This document shows, in pieces, positions 63,911 through 64,000 of a stretch of 64,000 nucleotides of DNA (position 1 is its first letter; each line of letters opens with the position of its first letter). The stretch spans positions 2,612,501-2,676,500 of the forward strand of contig NZ_OU015321.1 in NCBI RefSeq assembly GCF_907163105.1, written 5' to 3'. The notes beneath the pieces are model-generated. The model saw nothing but the letters and a program-made list of their open reading frames with translations. It had not been told where the DNA came from and ran no database searches. The stretch is from Cloacibacterium caeni (GTDB lineage Bacteria > Bacteroidota > Bacteroidia > Flavobacteriales > Weeksellaceae). The position numbers and the translations under genes are program-made.

Positions 63911-64000
63911 TTAATTCATCATTTCATCAAATTTTTGAAGAATAAAATTTCTGTCTACTGTAAAATACCGTCCTGTTTTGTTCTGTTGGAAAAAGCTTAA
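63911..64000 (-). CDS. C-terminal end of a further element gene (partial)
   Basis: The minus strand reads an open frame from the window edge, FFQQNKTGRYFTVDRNFIL to a final DEMMN and a stop at 63911. Only 29 codons are visible. The context suggests a helix-turn-helix/excisionase or replication protein of the same mobile element, but this cannot be settled here. Confidence 0.5.
   Translation of the reverse strand, partial: LSFFQQNKTGRYFTVDRNFILQKFDEMMN

Noticed and set aside
48306-64000. Prophage
   Set aside because: No capsid, tail, terminase or lysis genes; the transfer genes are of the mobilisation type.

Overview
The window is AT-rich chromosomal DNA from a member of the Flavobacteriales, most likely the Chryseobacterium/Cloacibacterium group of Weeksellaceae. 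Supporting signs are Bacteroidetes-type promoters (TTTG - about 20 nt - TAnnTTTG), a SusC/SusD pair, a PorV/PorQ-like outer-membrane barrel, L31 type B, DUF4252 and DUF6702 proteins, and many dispersed intergenic repeats. The genus is inference.

Left part (1-46.7 kb), core chromosome: the end of an rRNA operon (5S), an acyl-CoA carboxylase beta subunit, uvrC, an AddA/RecB-like helicase-nuclease, groES-groEL, an M1 metallopeptidase with HupE/UreJ and DUF6702 proteins, radA, pyrG, yidC, rnhB, a SusC/SusD transport pair, argS, an intact IS3-family element with 25-bp inverted repeats and a TCA target duplication, menE-like and arfB genes, a deoxyhypusine-synthase-family gene, an alkyltransferase-like gene, recA, a sigma/anti-sigma/DUF4252/DUF4252 cluster, a GlmU-like protein, L31, a small mazG-pspC-GNAT cluster and ssrA (tmRNA). 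Two repeat systems pervade the spacers: (i) a modular palindromic element with conserved arms and a swapped stem core (six copies), and (ii) arrays with a strict 7-bp period whose unit sequence differs between loci and which often sit as inverted pairs.

Right part (46.7-64 kb), accessory island: it starts at the 3' end of ssrA, a common attachment site, next to a decayed tyrosine recombinase. It carries a LysR/YeiH/beta-propeller cluster and a long attC-like hairpin. A fluoride-resistance operon follows, led by a recognisable crcB (fluoride) riboswitch on the minus strand (ClC-F-type antiporter, DUF190, enolase, then an EamA-family protein and a PAP2 phosphatase). Next is an arsenic operon (arsR, DUF6428, ArsO-like flavoprotein, metallophosphoesterase, lipoyl H-protein, Acr3). 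The last part is mobilisation and replication functions (TM protein, relaxase, MobC-like protein, Toprim primase, a CTCATCA/TGATGAG repeat cluster, and the end of a further CDS).

The most interesting theme is that both resistance operons pair an efflux protein with an extra copy of a housekeeping protein that the toxic ion poisons: enolase for fluoride, and the lipoyl-carrying H-protein for arsenite. All functional statements come from reading the sequence and from remembered family features. No database search was run.
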